From assembly GCA_949292215.1 (NCBI GenBank), contig CASEYW010000108.1:1-64000 (forward strand): a DNA stretch of 64,000 bases. Reading direction: 5' to 3'. Position 1 is the stretch's first letter, and each line of letters begins with the position of its first letter. This document shows positions 60,179 to 64,000 of the stretch, piece after piece. The notes below the pieces were generated by a model that saw nothing but the letters and a program-made list of their open reading frames with translations, was not told the origin of the DNA and did no database searches. This stretch comes from an uncultured bacterium. GTDB lineage: Bacteria > Verrucomicrobiota > Lentisphaeria > Victivallales > UBA1829. Position numbers and translations under genes: made by a program.

Positions 60179-62257
60179 ATGACCCATTTTCATTACTTGT
60201 CCGAGAACGGAACTGTCCGTCTTTCCGAGGCAACACGGAGACTTGCCGAACGTTATCTGGAATCCGATGAGATCGCCGGAACAGTGATTGCCGAGAATTT
60301 TTCATTTGCGCCCGATCCTTCGCGTGGCGTATTTGCCAACTATGCGGAGAACATCCGGCTGATTGCCGAACATGCTCCGCTCCGGATTCTGCCGGAAGAG
60401 AAACTGGTTGGCGCTGCCACATACCGCAGTGCTGTCTGGCACGGTACGCCCGGGCGTGTTTACAACGGAATCAGCCATACGACTGTCTGTTTTGAAAAGG
60501 GAATCCGGCTCGGGCTTTCCGGTCTGGAACGGGAGGTGAGAGAATCCCTGCGCCGTCCGGGGCGTTCAGAGAGGCAGATCGAATTTCTGGAATCCATGTT
60601 GACGTGCATTGAGGCGATGCGGCTCCGGCTGCGCCGGTACCGGGAAGCCTTGGAGCGGATGGAGGGGATGGAGGAGGTCGCCGCCGTTCTTGACCGGGTG
60701 CCGGAAGAGGGGGCGGAAAGTTTCCGGGAGGCTGTTCAGTCGCTTGCATTCTTCTACGAGTTCTGCCGATTGTGCGGAAACTGGTCCGGGCTCGGGCGTC
60801 TCGACCGGATGCTACAGCCTTATCTGGAGCGGGATCTCCGCGGAAACCGGATCACTCTGGAGGAAGCGCGTGAACTGCTCGCTCATTTCTGGATCAAGGG
60901 AACGGAATGGAAGGGGATTCAGAAGGGGTCCGGGGATGCGCAGCATTATCAGAATGTGATTCTCGGCGGAATTGATGCGTCGGGACACGACGTGACCAAT
61001 CCGGTGACGCATTTGATCCTGGATATTGTGGAAGAGCTGCACATCAGTGATTTCCCGATTGCCGTCCGGGTCAACCAGCAGACCAGCGATGCCATGTTTA
61101 CCCGTATTGCGGAGATTCAGCGTCTGGGCGGCGGCATCGTATCCATCTACAATGAACCCGTGGTTCTCAAAGCTCTGGAGAAGTTCGGGTATCCGCGGGA
61201 GGAGGCGGTCAACTTTACCAACGACGGCTGCTGGGAAGTGATTATTCCCGGCAGGACATTTTTCTCATACCGTCCGTTCGATGCTCTGCGGATTTACCAG
61301 GAGTTCCTTTTCCGGCGTCCCGGCTGTTCCTCGTTTGACGAATTCTACGATCTGTATCTGGAAGCGCTGAGAACATATATCCGGAATCTCAATCATGAGA
61401 TCGGCACGGCGTTTACCCGGGGGGAGGGCGGTTTCGGTACACCCGGTTCACTGCTTTCCCTGTTTGTGGAAAACTGCATCGCTTCTGCGGAAAATTACGG
61501 AGCGGGCGGACCGGTGTATACAGCGATTGCGACTCATGCAGGCGGATTGCCGGATGTCGCGAATGAATTGTATCTCCTGAAGACTCTCGTGTTTGAGGAA
61601 AAACGGCTGTCGCTGGAGCGGGTCGTCGATATCCTGAGTCGGAACTGGGAAGGAGAAGAGGTTCTCCGGAATGAGATCCGCACCGGATATCGGCTGTACG
61701 GCAATGATTCCGACGGCGCGGATACACTCCTGAAGCGTCTGGTGGAGGATTATGCGGAAATTGCAGGAATGGAACGCGAGGTTGCGGGAGTGCTCCGTCC
61801 GGTTGGAATCAGCACGTTCGGCCGGGAGCTGCAGTTCGCAGCGGAAAGAAAGGCGACTCTTTCCGGCCGTCTGGCGCATGAGGTGCTGGCTGCGAACCTT
61901 GCTCCGTCGCCCGGGACGGATCTGGAGGGGCCGACCGCCGTGGTGAAATCGTTCTGCAAAGTGGATTTTACCAGAATTTCAAACGGCTGTCCGCTGGATC
62001 TGAAGTTTCATTCATCGGCACTGGGCGGAGCGGATGGCGTCCGTAAACTTGCCGCTCTGCTGAAGACGTTTCTTGCACTGGGCGGTTTTTATCTTCAGGT
62101 GGATGCCGTGGATCCGGAAATGCTGCGGGATGCCCGGAGGCATCCCGAGCGGTATCCGAATCTGTCGGTACGAATTTCGGGCTGGTCCGCCCGCTTTGTC
62201 ACGCTTTCTCCCGACTGGCAGGAGATGGTGATTCAGCGGACGGAACAGCGATTCTGA
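60179..62257 (+). CDS. Glycyl radical enzyme (pyruvate formate-lyase/diol dehydratase superfamily), substrate unknown
   Basis: 692 residues with AGGAGG close to the ATG. Thiyl Cys351 is in TNDGCWEV, where most family members read GCVE; Glu353 keeps the general-acid place. The radical Gly668 lies in VRISGWSARFVTLS, matching the RVSGY loop, 24 residues from the C-terminus. FAVRV-like IAVRVNQQTSD and HSSALGGADGV belong to the barrel. Family members include PFL, glycerol and propanediol dehydratases, choline lyase and isethionate lyase. No radical-SAM activase gene is seen in the window. The enzyme lies between AraC and GH130 genes, so a sugar or sugar-derived substrate is a reasonable guess. Confidence 0.85.
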   Translation: MTHFHYLSENGTVRLSEATRRLAERYLESDEIAGTVIAENFSFAPDPSRGVFANYAENIRLIAEHAPLRILPEEKLVGAATYRSAVWHGTPGRVYNGISHTTVCFEKGIRLGLSGLEREVRESLRRPGRSERQIEFLESMLTCIEAMRLRLRRYREALERMEGMEEVAAVLDRVPEEGAESFREAVQSLAFFYEFCRLCGNWSGLGRLDRMLQPYLERDLRGNRITLEEARELLAHFWIKGTEWKGIQKGSGDAQHYQNVILGGIDASGHDVTNPVTHLILDIVEELHISDFPIAVRVNQQTSDAMFTRIAEIQRLGGGIVSIYNEPVVLKALEKFGYPREEAVNFTNDGCWEVIIPGRTFFSYRPFDALRIYQEFLFRRPGCSSFDEFYDLYLEALRTYIRNLNHEIGTAFTRGEGGFGTPGSLLSLFVENCIASAENYGAGGPVYTAIATHAGGLPDVANELYLLKTLVFEEKRLSLERVVDILSRNWEGEEVLRNEIRTGYRLYGNDSDGADTLLKRLVEDYAEIAGMEREVAGVLRPVGISTFGRELQFAAERKATLSGRLAHEVLAANLAPSPGTDLEGPTAVVKSFCKVDFTRISNGCPLDLKFHSSALGGADGVRKLAALLKTFLALGGFYLQVDAVDPEMLRDARRHPERYPNLSVRISGWSARFVTLSPDWQEMVIQRTEQRF

Positions 62258-62275
62258 TGTGCATTTTCTCTGTGG

Positions 62276-63454
62276 TTACAGCGATTCGTTCTTTTTGATC
62301 AGAGCAATTCTCTGTTCCACGCATCCGCGGGAGTACATTGGATCGGAAGGTGTGTTCATGACCCAGTCGCAGAGTTTGCCGACTGTGGTTTTCGCCAGAT
62401 GCATGCGGGTGTCGGAGGAGGCATAGTAAAGGAAGACATCGCCGTTTTCCTTTGTGACGAGTCCGTTGCAGAATACAACGTTTGAAACGTCTCCAACACG
62501 CTCATCCTTGTACGGTGCCAGGAAGTATCCGCCGGGAGAGCAGATCACTTTGGAGGGATCGTTCCGGTCTGTCATAAATGCGTAGAGCACATAGCGGAGT
62601 CCTGCGGCGGTGTTACGGACTCCGTGGGCAACATGGAGCCAGCCGTGTTCTGTTTTGATCGGTGGGGCACCGCAGCCGTTCTTGACCTCCTTGACCGTGT
62701 GGTAGAGCTTCTCATCGACGATCTGTTCTTCGGTGAGTACGGCATTTTCGATGGAGTCCGCGAGTCCCCATCCGATGCCTCCGCCGGAACCGGCTTCGAT
62801 GAACCCGTCCTGCGGGCGTGTGTAAAATGCGTATTTGCCATTGATGAATTCCGGGTGCAGAACCACGTTCCGCTGCTGTGGAGAGGGAGTTTTGAGGTCG
62901 GGAAGACGTTCCCAGTGATCGAGATCGCGTGTCCGGACGATGCCGCAGGCGGCAACCGCAGAGGAGGTGTCTCCTTTGATTGCAGCTGGATCTTTCCGTT
63001 CCGTGCAGAAGAGTCCGTAGATGTAGCCGTCTTCATGTTTGACGAGACGCATGTCATAGACATTGATGTCCCTGTCATCGGTCTGCGGAATCAGGATCGG
63101 ATAGCGGCGGAAATGGAAGTTGTCGATGCCGTTTTCGCTCTCCGCAACGGCGAAGAAGGATTTGCGGTCGTTCCCTTCCACGCGGCAGACCATGCAGATC
63201 TTTCCATTGAATTCGATCGCTCCCGCATTGAATACCGCATTGACTCCGAGACGTTCCATCAGGTACGGATTCGTTTCCGGATTCAGGTCGTAGCGCCATT
63301 CCAGCGGAATGTGTTCGTTGGTCAGAACGGGATACACATACCGTTCGAAACAGCCGTTGTACCATTCCTCGTCTACACGGTTCGGGCGTGTGACCAGCTC
63401 TTCATAGCGGGCTTTCAGACGCGTCAGATTTTTAGAAAACTCTTTTCTATCCAT
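62276..63454 (-). CDS. GH130 phosphorylase, 4-O-beta-D-mannosyl-D-glucose phosphorylase-like
   Basis: 392 residues from the ATG at 63454, with AGGAG upstream; the ORF extension to 63502 is unsupported. Five-bladed propeller motifs: [72 protein letters not shown] (the key Asp), [47 protein letters not shown] and [12 protein letters not shown]. These agree closely with the Bacteroides enzyme that phosphorolyses mannosyl-glucose in beta-mannan use. It would give mannose 1-phosphate plus glucose inside the cell. It converges with the glycyl radical enzyme gene. Confidence 0.92.
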   Translation of the reverse strand: MDRKEFSKNLTRLKARYEELVTRPNRVDEEWYNGCFERYVYPVLTNEHIPLEWRYDLNPETNPYLMERLGVNAVFNAGAIEFNGKICMVCRVEGNDRKSFFAVAESENGIDNFHFRRYPILIPQTDDRDINVYDMRLVKHEDGYIYGLFCTERKDPAAIKGDTSSAVAACGIVRTRDLDHWERLPDLKTPSPQQRNVVLHPEFINGKYAFYTRPQDGFIEAGSGGGIGWGLADSIENAVLTEEQIVDEKLYHTVKEVKNGCGAPPIKTEHGWLHVAHGVRNTAAGLRYVLYAFMTDRNDPSKVICSPGGYFLAPYKDERVGDVSNVVFCNGLVTKENGDVFLYYASSDTRMHLAKTTVGKLCDWVMNTPSDPMYSRGCVEQRIALIKKNESL

Positions 63455-63603
63455 AGCGCACTCCTTGCTTGTTGGATCATTTGGGGTTTTGAAAAGATAC
63501 ATTCCGGATGCTCTTTTGCAAGCATCCGGAATGGGATCTTTCTAGAAAATTTTTTTAGAAAACGAAAACTCCCAGCTGATGCCGAAGGGAAGGATTTTTC
63601 CTG

Positions 63604-64000
63604 TCAGACGATCAGTTTTCTACCGCTTCGCAGGAGAAAGAGAACGGTTTCGATTCTGCAAGCGGAATGGAAAAGGGTGCTCAGGATTTCCGCGTATTGA
63701 TTCAGTTGGCCGGAATAGGCATTGCGGAAATAGCCGGGGTCGTCGGAGTTGTCGCTTTTGTAATCGATCAGAGTGATGCGTTCGATTTTTCCGGCGTCGC
63801 TCCGTTCTATCATGACGCGGTCGAAGACGCTGGAGACAAGTGCATTTCCGCTGCGAATGCAGAATTTCCGTTCTCTCCAGAGTTCCGTGTTTGTACCCTG
63901 CGGGCGTGACAGGAGTTCAGATGCGTCGGAAGTCGAGACGGCATGGCGGAAGATTGAGGCGACCGTCTCCAGCAGTTCCGGATCGGAGTCTCCTTCCGTT
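63604..64000 (-). CDS. C-terminal part of a RecB/AddA-like exonuclease-helicase (5' end beyond window)
   Basis: The frame is open from the window edge to the stop at 63604, about 132 residues. NTELWRERKFCIRSGNALVSSVFDRVMIERSDAGKIERITLIDYKSDN followed by YSGQLNQYAEILSTLF and IETVLFLLRSGR matches the RecB-family nuclease domain at the end of UvrD-type helicases: FDRV and IDYK are motif II and III Asp/Lys. The complete protein probably belongs to an AddAB/RecBCD-like double-strand-break resection enzyme. The N-terminal helicase part is not visible. Confidence 0.75.
   Translation of the reverse strand, partial: TEGDSDPELLETVASIFRHAVSTSDASELLSRPQGTNTELWRERKFCIRSGNALVSSVFDRVMIERSDAGKIERITLIDYKSDNSDDPGYFRNAYSGQLNQYAEILSTLFHSACRIETVLFLLRSGRKLIV

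Noticed and set aside
1..64000. CRISPR array, IS element, rRNA or integrase
   Set aside because: No regularly spaced repeats, no inverted terminal repeats with transposase, no ribosomal RNA sequence and no integrase motif were seen on reading.

Overview
The window is a moderately GC-rich, gene-dense bacterial chromosome segment with no rRNA, transposase, phage gene or CRISPR array. LpxD, a Skp/OmpH chaperone, lipobox proteins and a type I secretion pair indicate a Gram-negative envelope. The McsA/McsB pair, the many intracellular glycoside hydrolases, the GH130 mannosylglucose phosphorylase and an H-X-DG-like pseudopilin tail fit the PVC superphylum. The best guess is Lentisphaerota (Victivallis-like, possibly gut or host associated). 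This is inferred from gene content only; no marker gene was compared.

Layout. 1-7.3 kb: edge of an aldo/keto reductase, a YbdG-type MscS channel, then a small protein, a type I secretion ABC transporter with two degenerate C39-like domains, an HlyD-type adaptor and RecO in one plus-strand run. 7.3-13.5 kb: a secreted CE7-type esterase, two identical tRNA-Asp genes, a long PurF, RdgB, a secreted unknown and an SGNH hydrolase. 13.5-19.4 kb: a tightly overlapped minus-strand operon, SDR (fructuronate reductase-like) - hisH - hisA - acyltransferase - aroB - dprA - GT2. 19.6-26.3 kb: envelope genes on the minus strand (YkgJ-type protein, LpxD, Skp, phospholipase D-like, EEP lipoprotein, CpXC protein, membrane GT2) with a plus-strand tRNA-Gln between them. 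26.4-31.3 kb: metallo-hydrolase, Gfo/Idh/MocA oxidoreductase, polysaccharide deacetylase and a large secreted unknown.

31.4-41.5 kb is a catabolic locus: GntR/LacI-type regulator, IlvD/Edd-type dehydratase, two GH129/GH101-like paralogues around a DHDPS-family lyase, a GH5-like enzyme and an SDR, all intracellular. 41.5-44.6 kb: NifA-like sigma54 activator and a sodium-solute symporter. 44.7-51.2 kb: minus-strand operon mcsA - mcsB - PAS histidine kinase - 5'-nucleotidase-like phosphoesterase - lipoprotein - unknown.

51.5-64 kb is a second catabolic region: IclR regulator, enolase-superfamily dehydratase, two cytoplasmic GH10 enzymes, beta-lactamase-fold hydrolase, RraA-like aldolase, SDR; then a divergent AraC regulator and a glycyl radical enzyme of unknown substrate, a GH130 phosphorylase, and the C-terminus of a RecB-like nuclease at the edge. 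The two loci look like parallel routes in which imported oligosaccharides are cut inside the cell and sugar acids are dehydrated and split. The substrates are not identifiable from sequence alone. Vegetative promoters of the form TTGAAA/TTGACT - 16 to 17 bp - TATAAT-like can be seen in front of many units.
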